DNA of 64,000 nucleotides from positions 1,302,001 to 1,366,000 of the forward strand of contig NZ_AP025472.1 of the NCBI RefSeq assembly GCF_024347395.1, in the 5' to 3' direction. This document shows positions 1 to 8,091 of the stretch, in pieces. The translations under genes were made by a program, and so were the position numbers. The DNA comes from Vibrio cortegadensis (GTDB taxonomy: Bacteria; Pseudomonadota; Gammaproteobacteria; Enterobacterales; Vibrionaceae). The number at the start of each line of letters is the position of its first letter. The first letter of the stretch is position 1. The notes beneath the pieces were generated by a model that made no database searches, was not told where the DNA came from, and saw only the letters and a list, made by a program, of their open reading frames with translations.

Positions 1-1
1 G

Positions 2-1126
2 CTGGATAATCTCTTAAAAGCTCTCAATGCTAAAGTAACTGTAAAGATAGTTGATGCATGCCATTCTGGCAAAGCATACATCAAGGACTCAGACTCTTTT
101 GATAAGTACTTAAATGAATCGAAAGGTAAGTTTGAAAAATGTTATTTTATGTTCTCCTCTCAGCTAGAGCAGTACTCATACCAAGATGAAGCTCTAAGCT
201 TTTTTACAAAAAGTATAATTGAAGCGGTTAAAAATCATACCGCTGATACTATTCGATATAAAGATATCATCGATCAGGTTTCTGATTCTTTTGCATCAGA
301 TGCTGAGCAAACCCCTTTTTTTGTAGTTCAAGCAGATTTTACGGAGCATTTTTGTACGATAACAAAAACCTTACGTGAAAAACTATCTGCGCTCATCGTT
401 TCTGGTGAACAAGAAGAATCAAAGCAACAATTCTCTAGCTTAATTGATGTAATCAAATTGGATGCTGAAAGGTATTGTGATGAACAAGAAGCTTATAATT
501 TATTTAATTCATTTATAGCATCTTTAGAATCGAAAAATTTTTCAGGTGACTCTGAAGAATTATATGAATACAGTATTCAAACTAGTGATGAAGTCGCAGA
601 TAATTCAGCCTCCATTGGTAATTGGCTAGTAAATACAGATAACTCGTACTTTGCGCGTCCAGTATATAGTCGTGTTGAGCGTACGAAGAGGGTTCCTAAA
701 AAATCTCTATTTGCTACAGCGAGCCTTTTTACAGATGAAAGTGATGATAATCATTACAAAACTGTAAATTATTCTGATCTAGAGGTGTCTGGGTACAGAA
801 TTACGGTAGATCAACCAGTAAAGCTAATTGAATTAAAAGCTGAACCTAAATATCCCAATATAAATGCTGGGGTAGCATTTATTGTTCCTTTGCTATCTAA
901 AACAGATCTTCGTGTGTTTTTTTCATATGCAGCTTATGATGAAAGCGGTTGGAATAAGCGTACTCTAAAGCAAAAGTTAAAATGGTCTACAAAATTTGTA
1001 GCCCTTAAATCGTTAACAAGCGCAGAGCTTTCAGAACAGTTAGTCTCGGATTTTAGTGAGTTTTTACTTGAACCACTGAATAAGACTTTCGACATCAAAA
1101 AAGAAGAAGAAGGCACTGAAAAGTAG
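2..1126 (+). CDS. Caspase-like (peptidase C14) cysteine protease, 5' partial
   Basis: The reading frame is open from the window edge, so the start codon lies to the left; 374 residues are visible. Near the N-terminus the frame reads VKIVDACHSGKAY, the small-strand plus DACHSG signature of caspase/metacaspase proteases, with the catalytic Cys encoded at 59-61. It is followed by a SSQ-E-SY-E segment and a FFTKSIIEAV helix, also usual in this fold. The catalytic His should lie upstream of the window. The last 200 or so residues match nothing I recognise and may be a sensor or effector domain. It ends 5 bp before an attC, so it is an integron cassette gene. Bacterial caspase-like proteins often act in cell-death or antiphage systems; that role is inferred here. 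An internal ATG at 149 would exclude the catalytic site, so it is not the true start. Confidence 0.75.
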   Translation: MDNLLKALNAKVTVKIVDACHSGKAYIKDSDSFDKYLNESKGKFEKCYFMFSSQLEQYSYQDEALSFFTKSIIEAVKNHTADTIRYKDIIDQVSDSFASDAEQTPFFVVQADFTEHFCTITKTLREKLSALIVSGEQEESKQQFSSLIDVIKLDAERYCDEQEAYNLFNSFIASLESKNFSGDSEELYEYSIQTSDEVADNSASIGNWLVNTDNSYFARPVYSRVERTKRVPKKSLFATASLFTDESDDNHYKTVNYSDLEVSGYRITVDQPVKLIELKAEPKYPNINAGVAFIVPLLSKTDLRVFFSYAAYDESGWNKRTLKQKLKWSTKFVALKSLTSAELSEQLVSDFSEFLLEPLNKTFDIKKEEEGTEK

Positions 1127-1131
1127 AAGCT

Positions 1132-1253
1132 TAACAAAGCGTTTAAGACAGATTCCCAACGCATGGCATTTTCAGTGCTATCGTTGGGTTTTGTGTTTAT
1201 GGTGGTATGGTTAGGTTTCGTGGTGGCGTTGCTCACTACTTAACGCGGCGTTA
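1132..1253 (+). repeat. attC site 1 (family B variant)
   Basis: This attC belongs to the caspase-like cassette. It starts TAACAAAGCGTTTAAG and ends TTAACGCGGCGTTA, with an internal ACGCATGGC box. An IS3 element sits 4 bp beyond its end. Confidence 0.9.
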
Positions 1254-1324
1254 TAAGCCCGAGTACCCCACGTTTAGTAGACACTTTACTAAGTTAGATC
1301 TAGGGTCTAATTGAGAGGTGATTT

Positions 1325-1633
1325 ATGGCTAAACATCGTAATCCAGCGTACACCGAAGAATTCCGCAAAGAAGCAGTTCGTCTGTCCGAGCTTCCAGGTC
1401 GTACAGCCGCATCCGTTGCGAAAGAGTTGGGCGTCAGCGCCCAACAGATTGCTAACTGGAAGCGTCAATTTAACCGCTTGTCTGATAAACAGTTTAACAC
1501 CTTAGACGGTGTTGATTACTCCAAGAAAGAATCCGAAGAACTGCGAGCGCTTAAGCGCGAAAACAAACGACTTAAAGATGAGATGGAATTCCTAAAGAAG
1601 GTCTCGGCGTACTTCGCGAAGCAGCAAGAGTGA
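1325..1633 (+). CDS. IS3-family transposase OrfA (copy 1)
   Basis: This 102-residue protein has an N-terminal helix-turn-helix of the transposase_8 type (about residues 8-50, including ELGVSAQQIANWKRQF) that should bind the terminal repeats. A C-terminal leucine-zipper-like coiled coil follows (about 68-98, EELRALKRENKRLKDEMEFL). The start ATG has GAGAGGTGA just upstream. The stop overlaps the orfB GTG by 4 bp in the -1 frame, as usual for IS3 elements that make a fused OrfAB by frameshifting. I see no classic A6G slippery run, so coupled translation or another slip site may be used. Confidence 0.9.
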   Translation: MAKHRNPAYTEEFRKEAVRLSELPGRTAASVAKELGVSAQQIANWKRQFNRLSDKQFNTLDGVDYSKKESEELRALKRENKRLKDEMEFLKKVSAYFAKQQE

Positions 1634-2481
1634 AGTACGAGTTCATCGAAAGTTATGTGGGTGAGTATGCCGTTGTTCTTATGTGTTGTGCATTAGGCGT
1701 GTCCCCGAGTGGTTACTACAAATGGTTAGGTCGCTCGCTTAGCGAGCGAGCAAAGCGTCGAAGCCGCTTTGAACAGCTAGTTATGTGTACCTTTGCCGAG
1801 TATCGGGCTAGGTATGGTTCAGTTCGCTTAGCTGAAGAGTTAAACAAAGCAGGCTATGCCTGCAGTGTGAACTATATTGCTGATATTATGACGAAAAAGG
1901 GTATTAAGGCTCGAAATGGAAAAGGGTTTAAATACAGTAAAGATGTCGCGGCGATGACGAATGTCGCCGATAATTTATTGCGTAGAGACTTTGAGGCCGA
2001 GAGCCCCAACCAGAAGTGGGTCACCGACATCACCTATATCTGGGTAAAGAGCCGTTGGCTCTATCTTGCGACAGTGTTAGACCTTCACTCGAGACGCATT
2101 GTGGGTTGGTCATTAGACACCAATATGACAGAGGTGCTCATCACCAACGCTTTGAAAATGGCGTTTAAGTCACGCAAGCCGCCGAAAGGCGTCTTAATCC
2201 ACTCAGACCGTGGTGTACAATACAGAGCTTATAAGTATCAGGACTTCATGCGAAAGCATGGAGGCGTACCAAGCATGAGCCGTCAGGGTAACTGTTGGGA
2301 CAATGCAGTAATGGAGTCGTTCTTCAGTCGACTGAAAGTCGAATTGATTTACGCAGAAGATTATCAAACAATCGAAGAAGCCCGAATGGGGATCTTCGAA
2401 TATATCGAAGTGTTCTACAATCGAAAAAGAAGACACTCAGCGTTGGGGCATGTCAGCCCCGTTGAGTACGAAAGTATGTAG
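1630..2481 (+). CDS. IS3-family transposase OrfB, DDE integrase domain (copy 1)
   Basis: This 283-residue protein carries the catalytic domain. It has an HTH_21 region (about residues 45-100) and an rve integrase core with the DD(35)E triad: D133 in WVTDITY, D193 in HSDRGVQY and E229 in NAVMESFF. The C-terminal YNRKRRHSALG motif is typical of the IS3 group. It probably works mainly as the OrfAB fusion. The GTG start overlaps the orfA stop. Complete and likely active. Confidence 0.92.
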   Translation: MKYEFIESYVGEYAVVLMCCALGVSPSGYYKWLGRSLSERAKRRSRFEQLVMCTFAEYRARYGSVRLAEELNKAGYACSVNYIADIMTKKGIKARNGKGFKYSKDVAAMTNVADNLLRRDFEAESPNQKWVTDITYIWVKSRWLYLATVLDLHSRRIVGWSLDTNMTEVLITNALKMAFKSRKPPKGVLIHSDRGVQYRAYKYQDFMRKHGGVPSMSRQGNCWDNAVMESFFSRLKVELIYAEDYQTIEEARMGIFEYIEVFYNRKRRHSALGHVSPVEYESM

Positions 2482-2532
2482 TTATGTACTGTCTACTTTT
2501 TGTGGGGTACACCAAAGCACAGGAAAGTTAAG

Positions 2533-2922
2533 ATGAATAAAATCAATAAAAAATCGATGGAATTGAACAAGGAATGCTTCTCCGTGCTCAATGATATATC
2601 TGAGTTTAAACCCCAGTTTTATCACATTTTATGCTCAAAAAAGCTTCATGGTTTCGAGGCGAAACTGGGAAAACTTCGTAAACAGCTTTCTGAGTTGGAC
2701 TCTGAAATTGAACCTCATACAAACATGCCTGATGATTACAACTCAATTCAAAAGTGCTCAGGTAAGCTTTCAGTAGCATTCAATACACGAAACATTGCGC
2801 TAACCACACTTGGTGAGGCGCAGCGTTTGTTGTCATCTCATGAGGGCAGTGCACAATTCAAAGCTACGACCATAATTGCTTTGTTAGCGGTATTAATATC
2901 AGTAGTTAGTGTAGTGAAATAG
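2533..2922 (+). CDS. Hypothetical small protein with C-terminal membrane anchor
   Basis: This is the 129-residue product of the cassette split by IS3 copy 1. I chose the ATG at 2533 because AGGAAAG lies 6 bases upstream; a longer frame would begin inside the IS end. The protein is mostly polar and helical (FEAKLGKLRKQLSELDSEIE suggests a short coiled coil) and ends in one hydrophobic segment, about residues 110-129. That suggests a tail-anchored inner-membrane protein. I do not recognise the family. The IS upstream separates it from any read-through from the left but might also supply a promoter. Confidence 0.65.
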   Translation: MNKINKKSMELNKECFSVLNDISEFKPQFYHILCSKKLHGFEAKLGKLRKQLSELDSEIEPHTNMPDDYNSIQKCSGKLSVAFNTRNIALTTLGEAQRLLSSHEGSAQFKATTIIALLAVLISVVSVVK

Positions 2923-2928
2923 TGCTTA

Positions 2929-3051
2929 TAACAATCAATTTAAGAGGGATTTACAACGCTTGGCATTTTTGCTTCTACTTCAAATTTAGTGTTTATGGCA
3001 CAATGCTTTAGGTTTGGGTGTAGGCGTTGTTCACCCCTTAATTGGGCGTTA
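2929..3051 (+). repeat. attC site 2 (mixed C/A type)
   Basis: The left half resembles family C (AGAGGGATTTACAACGCTTGG) while the right end is the family A TTAATTGGGCGTTA. The left simple site reads TAACAATC rather than TAACAAAC. Confidence 0.88.
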
Positions 3052-3075
3052 TACGCTTTTAGGAAATAATCGAAT

Positions 3076-3510
3076 ATGAACAAGTTAGTATTCAGAGTTT
3101 GTGATGAGAATAGTCCGTATTGGGCTGATCTAGAAAGGTTATTTCAAAGTGAATGGTCTGACTTTTTCTTCGTTGATACCTATAAACCTGAAGCTAATCT
3201 TCCTCCAGTCTTGGTTGCTTTGAGAAACAACGAAGTTATCGGTGGATTGGATTATTCTCGTTTTAAAGAGCCACATGGAAGTTCAGATGTCATTTGGTTT
3301 AATGCTGTCTTTGTTTCGCCAGAGTTGCGCGGTCAGGGCATTGCTAGTGAGTTGATTAACCGAGGTGTTGAGCAAGTATCAGAAATGCTTGAAAGTCATC
3401 TGTATGCTTATACAAATGACGCCCCGTTGTACCAGTCTCTAGGTTGGTCGGTGGTTGATATTGAAAGTGAGCCAAATCATAGCGTAATGAGTATCTCACT
3501 CAGGACTTAA
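3076..3510 (+). CDS. GNAT-family N-acetyltransferase (copy 1)
   Basis: This 144-residue protein should transfer an acetyl group from acetyl-CoA to an unknown small amine or protein. The GNAT core is clear: a beta-strand region FNAVFVSPELRGQGIASELI at about residues 75-94 is motif A, with the RGQGIA acetyl-CoA pyrophosphate loop, followed by a C-terminal YQSLGW strand typical of motif B. AGGAAAT lies upstream of the ATG. A second copy at 37202 differs by a few residues (here D at 57 and D in TNDAPL, where copy 2 has A and V). The pair shares its attC type, so the whole cassette was duplicated. Confidence 0.88.
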   Translation: MNKLVFRVCDENSPYWADLERLFQSEWSDFFFVDTYKPEANLPPVLVALRNNEVIGGLDYSRFKEPHGSSDVIWFNAVFVSPELRGQGIASELINRGVEQVSEMLESHLYAYTNDAPLYQSLGWSVVDIESEPNHSVMSISLRT

Positions 3511-3519
3511 CCACGCGTA

Positions 3520-3642
3520 TAACAAAGCGTTTAAGACGGATTCCCAACGCTTGGCGGCTTCAGTTCAAAGATATGCATCAGTGTTTAGGGCGTAATGTCT
3601 TGAATGCAGTGGTAGCGTTGCTCACCACTTAACGCGGCGTTA
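3520..3642 (+). repeat. attC site 3 (family B)
   Basis: attC of the first GNAT cassette, 123 bp. It is nearly identical to attC 48, which follows the second GNAT copy. Confidence 0.93.
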
Positions 3643-3663
3643 TGTGATTTCAGAGGGTATCGC

Positions 3664-4284
3664 ATGGAAATTCAGATTGTTGGAAAAGGGGCGGTAAGCG
3701 TATATGGGTGCTTAAAAGATGCGTACAACAAGTCTCGAAAGAGAAAAATCGATAACTTTATGAAGTATGTTGATGCTCGGTACGAAGTTATGACTCCACA
3801 GGAAAGAGATAAACTAATCCATTGCTTAGATAGTAGTGAAGGGCAAGACTTGTTGTCTGATTATGTAAATAATGCTCTAAATACTAGCAGTGATATAGTC
3901 GTGATGTCTTATGCTTTGTTGTACTGTAATGATCCTGATTTCAACTTCTCGACTCAAGATAAGCGGTCAATGGTTTCTTCATTACAGGGTATCAGTGACG
4001 ATCTCGTATTATTGTTCATTGAGTTGGCTAAGTTAGAACCCACGCATGAATATGAAGCATTCAAACGAATATTAATCACCCATCAAATTGGTGACGAGAT
4101 TAAGAATGGTGGTAACCTTTATGTGGATATACCTGAATTGATACGAAGAGGTTTACTATTGCCAGACCCTAAGCCTGCGACATTTAGTAGTAGTGAGTGG
4201 AACATTGCGTTTGGCATATCTCCCGTAGCTTTACAGTGTGTAAAGTTGCTTGAAAAAAGTTCTGAGCTACGGAAAATCACATAA
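3664..4284 (+). CDS. Hypothetical protein (206 aa)
   Basis: A soluble-looking, mainly helical protein with no membrane segment or signal peptide; I do not recognise the family. The ATG follows CAGAGGG. The C-terminal part (VDIPELIRRGLLLPDP, then ISPVALQCVKLLEKS) looks like a small winged or helical domain. The stop codon is the TAA of the attC left core. Cassette start GTTATGTGATTT pairs with AAATCACATAAC before its attC, so the cassette is intact. Confidence 0.6.
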   Translation: MEIQIVGKGAVSVYGCLKDAYNKSRKRKIDNFMKYVDARYEVMTPQERDKLIHCLDSSEGQDLLSDYVNNALNTSSDIVVMSYALLYCNDPDFNFSTQDKRSMVSSLQGISDDLVLLFIELAKLEPTHEYEAFKRILITHQIGDEIKNGGNLYVDIPELIRRGLLLPDPKPATFSSSEWNIAFGISPVALQCVKLLEKSSELRKIT

Positions 4285-4403
4285 CAAACAATTTAAGAGT
4301 GACTCCTAACGCTTGGCGAGTTCACTTCGATTTGAATTTTGTGTTTACGGTGCAATGGTTTAATTTGGGTGTTATAGCGTTGTCGCACCTTAATTGGGCG
4401 TTA
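4282..4403 (+). repeat. attC site 4 (family A)
   Basis: Typical 122-bp family A site; its first TAA is the stop codon of the gene before it. Confidence 0.95.
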
Positions 4404-4414
4404 TATCACAATCA

Positions 4415-4708
4415 CTAATCATCTAGTCTTTTCATAGCCTTACGGTAAACATCGCTTCGTTCACGTTTGCCTACAGCTAAGACGGTTACTATGATTACGT
4501 CATCCTCAACTTTGTATACTAAGCGATAACCTGATTGACGTAGTTTGATTTTATACATGTTATCTGCGCCAGAGAGTTTGGAAGCAGGTATATGTGGGTT
4601 GTCTAAACGCTCAATCAGCTTTTTCTTGAATTGCTGTTGTAAAGTCGATCCGAGTTTCTTCCACTCTTTGAGTGCGCTCTTTTTGAAATCAAGCTTATAG
4701 GTCATCAA
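4415..4708 (-). CDS. relE: RelE-family toxin (copy 1)
   Basis: A 97-residue RelE/ParE-superfamily toxin. In this family it acts as a ribosome-dependent mRNA endonuclease. The C-terminal beta sheet with YKIKLRQSGYRLVYKV and the VLAVGKRERSDVY tail is the conserved core with basic catalytic residues. The gene starts within the 3' end of the antitoxin gene (14-bp overlap; a second ATG 3 bp later is possible), so translation is coupled. It is antisense to the array and must use its own promoter. An identical copy lies at 16822. Confidence 0.92.
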   Translation of the reverse strand: MMTYKLDFKKSALKEWKKLGSTLQQQFKKKLIERLDNPHIPASKLSGADNMYKIKLRQSGYRLVYKVEDDVIIVTVLAVGKRERSDVYRKAMKRLDD

Positions 4709-4943
4709 TATTTACCGAAATACTCTCTTCTAATTCGCGTTCTTTTGCTATTGTAAGTAGCTCAAGATCTTCGAGTCTGTCCATCATCATTTCGTATGCT
4801 TCGGCTGGAACGCAATAGAAGGCGGGTTCATTTCGATTGAGTACAGCAACAGGTTCACCATAAGCGCTAGTAGCAACTTTCATTGGGTTTGCTTTTAGTT
4901 CAGTTATACTTGCAGCAACATCGGCTAAGATTCTAGTGGTCAT
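4695..4943 (-). CDS. relB: RelB/Phd-type antitoxin (copy 1)
   Basis: An 82-residue antitoxin that should neutralise the adjacent RelE by wrapping it and repress its own promoter. The N-terminal half (MTTRILADVAASITELKANP, then GEPVAVLNRNEPAFYCV) is the Phd/YefM DNA-binding fold. The acidic C-terminus (about 60-82, ending SVNIDDL) is the toxin-binding tail. It lies first in the operon, as usual. The region just upstream (4944-4990) holds an AT-rich TTATAAAG-like -10. Similar pairs are known from Vibrio superintegrons. Confidence 0.9.
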   Translation of the reverse strand: MTTRILADVAASITELKANPMKVATSAYGEPVAVLNRNEPAFYCVPAEAYEMMMDRLEDLELLTIAKERELEESISVNIDDL

Positions 4944-5001
4944 TAAATAAGTCCTTTAACTGGTCTTTATAATGGTCATTGTAGCGCATGGTAAAGTGAT
5001 A

Positions 5002-5123
5002 TAACAAACAATTTAAGAGTGACTCTCAACGCTTGGCGATTTCACTCCGATTTGAAATTTGTGTTTACGGCGCAATGGTTCAGTTTGGGTGTTATAGCGT
5101 TGTCGCACCTTAATTGGGCGTTA
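5002..5123 (+). repeat. attC site 5 (family A)
   Basis: attC of the first relBE cassette. The preceding GTGATATAAC pairs with the cassette start GTTATATCAC. Confidence 0.95.
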
Positions 5124-5139
5124 GCCATCAGGAGGGAAA

Positions 5140-5658
5140 TTGGAAATATCTAATATTAAATTAGCTTTGATAAGTGGAGCTTTTGCTGTCTTAGGTTCTT
5201 CTGTTACAGGGCTGCTGTTGGTCTATAGCAACCAAGTTATTGCAGAAAAAGACATTCGGATAAAAACATCAGAAATTGTTCAAAAAAATCACGATGTACT
5301 TCGAGAAAAATCAGAAGTGTTTATGAATGGTGTCTATGATTTCTTTTTAGTTCTGTACAATAATCCACACGCATCAAAATTAGAAATTGATAAGGCTATT
5401 CTTGAACTGCAAAAGAAAGCAATGGCTCTTTCAATTTACTCCAGTCCCGAACTTGGAAAAGCTTCACGAGAGCTCGTACTTGAACTGTCGACTTTTCCGC
5501 ATAGTACTACTGTCGCTGAGGATACAGCCGACAAAGTAGTATCTGCTTTTGATGAGTGGCATAAACAATTTTATATTGAAACTTCAAACTACAGTCTGGA
5601 GTTAATGCCAAACAGCTTTGTAAGGTCAGTTTTGCTGCGATACGTGGCAAATGGCTAA
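5140..5658 (+). CDS. Hypothetical membrane-anchored protein (172 aa)
   Basis: I chose the TTG at 5140 because GGAGGG lies 4 bases upstream and no ATG is well placed. Residues about 7-28 (LALISGAFAVLGSSVTGLLLVY) form one transmembrane helix, followed by a charged, helical cytoplasmic region. The layout, one N-terminal helix plus a helical body, recurs in other cassettes here (16137, 23186). Family unknown. The stop is the TAA of the next attC. Confidence 0.6.
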   Translation: MEISNIKLALISGAFAVLGSSVTGLLLVYSNQVIAEKDIRIKTSEIVQKNHDVLREKSEVFMNGVYDFFLVLYNNPHASKLEIDKAILELQKKAMALSIYSSPELGKASRELVLELSTFPHSTTVAEDTADKVVSAFDEWHKQFYIETSNYSLELMPNSFVRSVLLRYVANG

Positions 5659-5777
5659 CAAAGCATTTAAGAGGGATTCTCAACGCTTGGCATTTTTGCA
5701 TCTACTTCAAATTTAGTGTTTACGGTACAATACTTTAGGTCGGGTGGAGGCGTTGTTCACCCCTTAATGCGGCGTTA
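5656..5777 (+). repeat. attC site 6 (family C)
   Basis: 122-bp family C site; AATGGCTAAC before it pairs with the cassette start GTTAGCCATC. Confidence 0.93.
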
Positions 5778-5870
5778 TGTGCCACTCGAATAGGTCGAAC
5801 TTAAAGTTGAGAAACAGACTCTCGTACTGTAAAATTCCTAGTCTTATCAATACTATTTAAGGTATAAGTT

Positions 5871-6002
5871 ATGGCTTATTCTAGTTCAGAACGTGAAATA
5901 TTTGAGTCGCAAGGTTTGTGTGGAGAATGTGGTGGTGATGGTTGTAGTGACTGCGAAGGTACAGGTTCATCTTCAGATAGTTCTTGGGACGAAGAAGAGT
6001 AA
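5871..6002 (+). CDS. Small cysteine-rich protein (43 aa)
   Basis: This short gene fills the cassette between attC 6 and attC 7. It reads GLCGECGGDGCSDCEGTG at about residues 15-32: two CxxC pairs and GxG turns like one half of the DnaJ zinc-binding region, so it may bind zinc. The C-terminus is acidic and serine-rich (SSSDSSWDEEE). AAGGTATA upstream is a weak ribosome site. A rho-independent terminator directly downstream supports a real transcription unit of its own. Confidence 0.6.
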   Translation: MAYSSSEREIFESQGLCGECGGDGCSDCEGTGSSSDSSWDEEE

Positions 6003-6025
6003 ATTTTAATTAACTCTTAAGTAAA

Positions 6026-6049
6026 AGATCGCAATTTGCGGTCTTTTTA
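6026..6049 (+). terminator. Rho-independent terminator after the Cys-rich gene
   Basis: AGATCGC and GCGGTCT form a 7-bp stem around AATTT, followed by a T run. It is unusual inside a cassette array, where read-through from an upstream promoter would be cut here. Confidence 0.75.
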
Positions 6050-6167
6050 TTTGAATGTTATAGAGCATTCGACCTGATACAATTAAATAATTTAAAGTTA
6101 CATATGGTGAAACCTTCAGGCTAAGCGATAGTATTCACTGATAAAATTTCACAGTGGTAAAGGCACA

Positions 6168-6289
6168 TAACAAACAATTTAAGAATGACTCCTAACGCTT
6201 GGCGATTTCACTCCGGTTTGAATTTTGTGTTTACGGTGCAATGGTTTAGCTTGGGTGTTACAGCGTTGTCGCACCTTAATTGGGCGTTA
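6168..6289 (+). repeat. attC site 7 (family A)
   Basis: Family A site; GGCACATAAC pairs with the cassette start GTTATGTGCC. Confidence 0.95.
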
Positions 6290-6425
6290 TGTGCTATCAT
6301 CAATTTCTTCCACTTTACGGTGTTTTTTATGAAACTTATCCCTCTTTTAAAGCAGCCTCGTATTCACTGACGGCATAGTGTTATTTCAATAATTCTTATT
6401 ATTTAACATTTGCTTGAGGTTTCGT

Positions 6426-7061
6426 ATGCAAAAAAAGCATTGGTCAAAATTTCAGTTACTCCATGAGGTGGTAACTAACTCTAATATTTCTATCAAAGGT
6501 ACTCACAGTTATTACAGTGATTGTTGGGATAGCGGGTTTGAAGAATCTGTTGTTCGATATCTTCACGGTGATGAAGTTAGCCGTAATTGGGAACCAAGGT
6601 GGAAAATAGATAAGCTCCATATTGGTGATTATGTTTGTATTGGTGCAGAAGTGGTTATCTTAATGGGTGGTAATCATACCCATAGAGCTGATTGGTTCTG
6701 CTTGTACCCATTTATGGATTACATTGATGAAGCTTATATAGGTAAAGGTGATACCTTTATCCATGATGGTGCATGGCTCGGGATGAGGTCAATGGTTATG
6801 CCTGGTGTAACTATTGGAGAAGGTGCGATAGTTGCAGCAAATAGCGTAGTAACCAAAGATGTTGCTCCCTATAGTGTTGTTGGAGGAACGCCCGCGAAAT
6901 TAGTTAAATATCGCTTTGATGAATCGATTATTGCTGAGCTTCTGAAAATGCGAATTTATGACTGGCCTTTGGAGAAGTTCGAAGCATTAAAGCGGTATCT
7001 GTGTGCCTCGGACATTCAGCAACTGAAGAGTGCAGCTTTGGCGTATGATGGTCAAAAATAG
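6426..7061 (+). CDS. Hexapeptide-repeat acetyltransferase, Vat/CatB-like
   Basis: A 211-residue xenobiotic-acetyltransferase-type protein. The left-handed beta-helix is visible as hexapeptide repeats (IGDYVCIGAEVVILMGGNH, then GAWLGMRSMVMPGVTIGEGAIVAANSVV). It has the NHTH catalytic His region and the family ending VVGGTPAKLVKYRF. Such trimers acetylate chloramphenicol or streptogramin A; the substrate here is unknown. It is clearly more distant from CatB than the catB cassettes at 25102 and 47526. ATG 6426 is preferred over TTG 6414 because TGAGGT precedes it. Confidence 0.82.
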   Translation: MQKKHWSKFQLLHEVVTNSNISIKGTHSYYSDCWDSGFEESVVRYLHGDEVSRNWEPRWKIDKLHIGDYVCIGAEVVILMGGNHTHRADWFCLYPFMDYIDEAYIGKGDTFIHDGAWLGMRSMVMPGVTIGEGAIVAANSVVTKDVAPYSVVGGTPAKLVKYRFDESIIAELLKMRIYDWPLEKFEALKRYLCASDIQQLKSAALAYDGQK

Positions 7062-7065
7062 CACA

Positions 7066-7156
7066 TAACAAAGCGTTTAAGAGTGATTCCTCACGCTTGG
7101 CAGTTTCGCTTCGCTCAAGTATAGCCAAGCGTGCATCACACCTTAACGCGGCGTTA
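7066..7156 (+). repeat. attC site 8 (family E, short)
   Basis: A 91-bp site with B-type ends but a shortened centre containing TTTCGCTTCGCTCAAG in place of the usual long arm. Confidence 0.88.
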
Positions 7157-7233
7157 TGTGACCAGCTGAGAAAGTCGATAGATCCGTAATGTTAGAGAGT
7201 TTAGAGCTATGTTATTGGTAAATAAGGTGTTGT

Positions 7234-7512
7234 ATGAAAAATCAAATGTTTGAACACTGGCAAAAAGTAAGAGAGCAGGGTTTTCTTGCTTGGATCTTCA
7301 AAAGTTGCTTCTTGATAACTACGTTCTACATCATATTCAATGTACTTCTTCAGTACTCATCATCACCGGCGGAAACTCTTTTCGATTACTTAAGCGAACA
7401 AGTTCTTAATTATTTTGTTTTCTCGGCTTTCATGTTCTTTGTGTATTGGGGGATTTGGTTGCATCGAGAGTCAAAATATCAAAAAGAGTCACAGCGCAGA
7501 AATGTCACATAA
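7234..7512 (+). CDS. Hypothetical two-helix membrane protein (92 aa)
   Basis: Two hydrophobic segments (about residues 18-40 and 58-78) joined by a short loop, with a charged C-terminal tail (RESKYQKESQRR). AAGGTG precedes the ATG. A small inner-membrane protein of unknown role; the stop is provided by the attC. Confidence 0.6.
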   Translation: MKNQMFEHWQKVREQGFLAWIFKSCFLITTFYIIFNVLLQYSSSPAETLFDYLSEQVLNYFVFSAFMFFVYWGIWLHRESKYQKESQRRNVT

Positions 7513-7631
7513 CAAACAATTTAAGAGTGACTCCTAACGCTTGCCGATTTTACTCCGATTTGAATTTTGTGTTTACGGTGCAATGGTTTAGCTTGGGTGT
7601 TATAGCGTTGTCGCACCTTAATTGGGCGTTA
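7510..7631 (+). repeat. attC site 9 (family A)
   Basis: Family A site with TTGCCGATTTTAC in the left arm. TGTCACATAAC pairs with the cassette start GTTATGTGACC. Confidence 0.94.
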
Positions 7632-7646
7632 GGTTTTCGAGGTAAT

Positions 7647-7969
7647 ATGAAAGAATATATAGATACTTTAAGCTCCCTGATTCAAAGTCCAATATTGAAC
7701 GAATAGATAATTCGACCGAAAAATTTGATATCCATATAGTCAAGGAGCTGTATGAGCGAGGCTTTATTGATGCCATGTATATCAATAATAAAAGTACTCT
7801 TGGGTTTATAGCACCTAAAATCAACATAAAAGGTAAAGAGTGGCTTGCAGCCCAAGAAAGTATTTATCGCGCTCTAAAAGAACCTCAAGAAGATATGATT
7901 GAGGTGAAGCCTAATTTCATGGGGTTAGGGATCAACTTTAATGCGGTATATCGAAAGTTGAAAAAATAA
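7647..7969 (+). pseudogene. Frameshifted cassette gene (about 107 aa if repaired)
   Basis: CGAGG and an ATG at 7647 start a frame that stops after 19 codons, but a long open frame in another register covers the rest of the cassette. One extra A in the AAA right after the ATG would give MKRIYRYFKLPDSKSN and an unbroken protein of about 107 residues. It includes IVKELYERGFIDA and INIKGKEWLAAQE, which looks like a small winged-helix protein of the DUF2513/YjcQ type. So a single homopolymer deletion, real or a sequencing error, breaks it. Without repair only an internal ATG (7775, 64 aa) is usable. Confidence 0.65.
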
Positions 7970-7972
7970 ACC

Positions 7973-8091
7973 TAACAAACAATTTAACCTGACTTGCAAC
8001 GCGTGGCAGTTTCACTTCTAATCGGTTTCAGTGATTATGGCGCAGTGCAGAACCACTGTATTGCGTTGCTGCGCAAGTTAATTGGGCGTTA
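7973..8091 (+). repeat. attC site 10 (family D)
   Basis: 119-bp family D site with CAACGCGTGGC and GTTGCTGCGCAAG arms; only attC 26 and 58 are alike. Confidence 0.92.

Larger units (their letters stand above)
1258..2514 (+). mobile_element. IS3-family insertion sequence, copy 1 (1,257 bp)
   Basis: The element has imperfect terminal inverted repeats (left GAGTACCCCACGTTTAGTAG, right the complement of TGTACCCCACAAAAAGTAG) and overlapping orfA/orfB. It is flanked by the 3-bp direct repeat AAG (1255-1257 and 2515-2517). Removing it restores a cassette start GTTATAAGCAC that is complementary to GTGCTTATAAC just before that cassette's attC, which confirms a clean insertion. Proteins are nearly identical to the other three copies. 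Confidence 0.92.

Noticed and set aside
2203..2436. The 77-codon minus-strand frame repeated in all IS3 copies
   Set aside because: It is a shadow of the conserved DDE core of orfB on the other strand.
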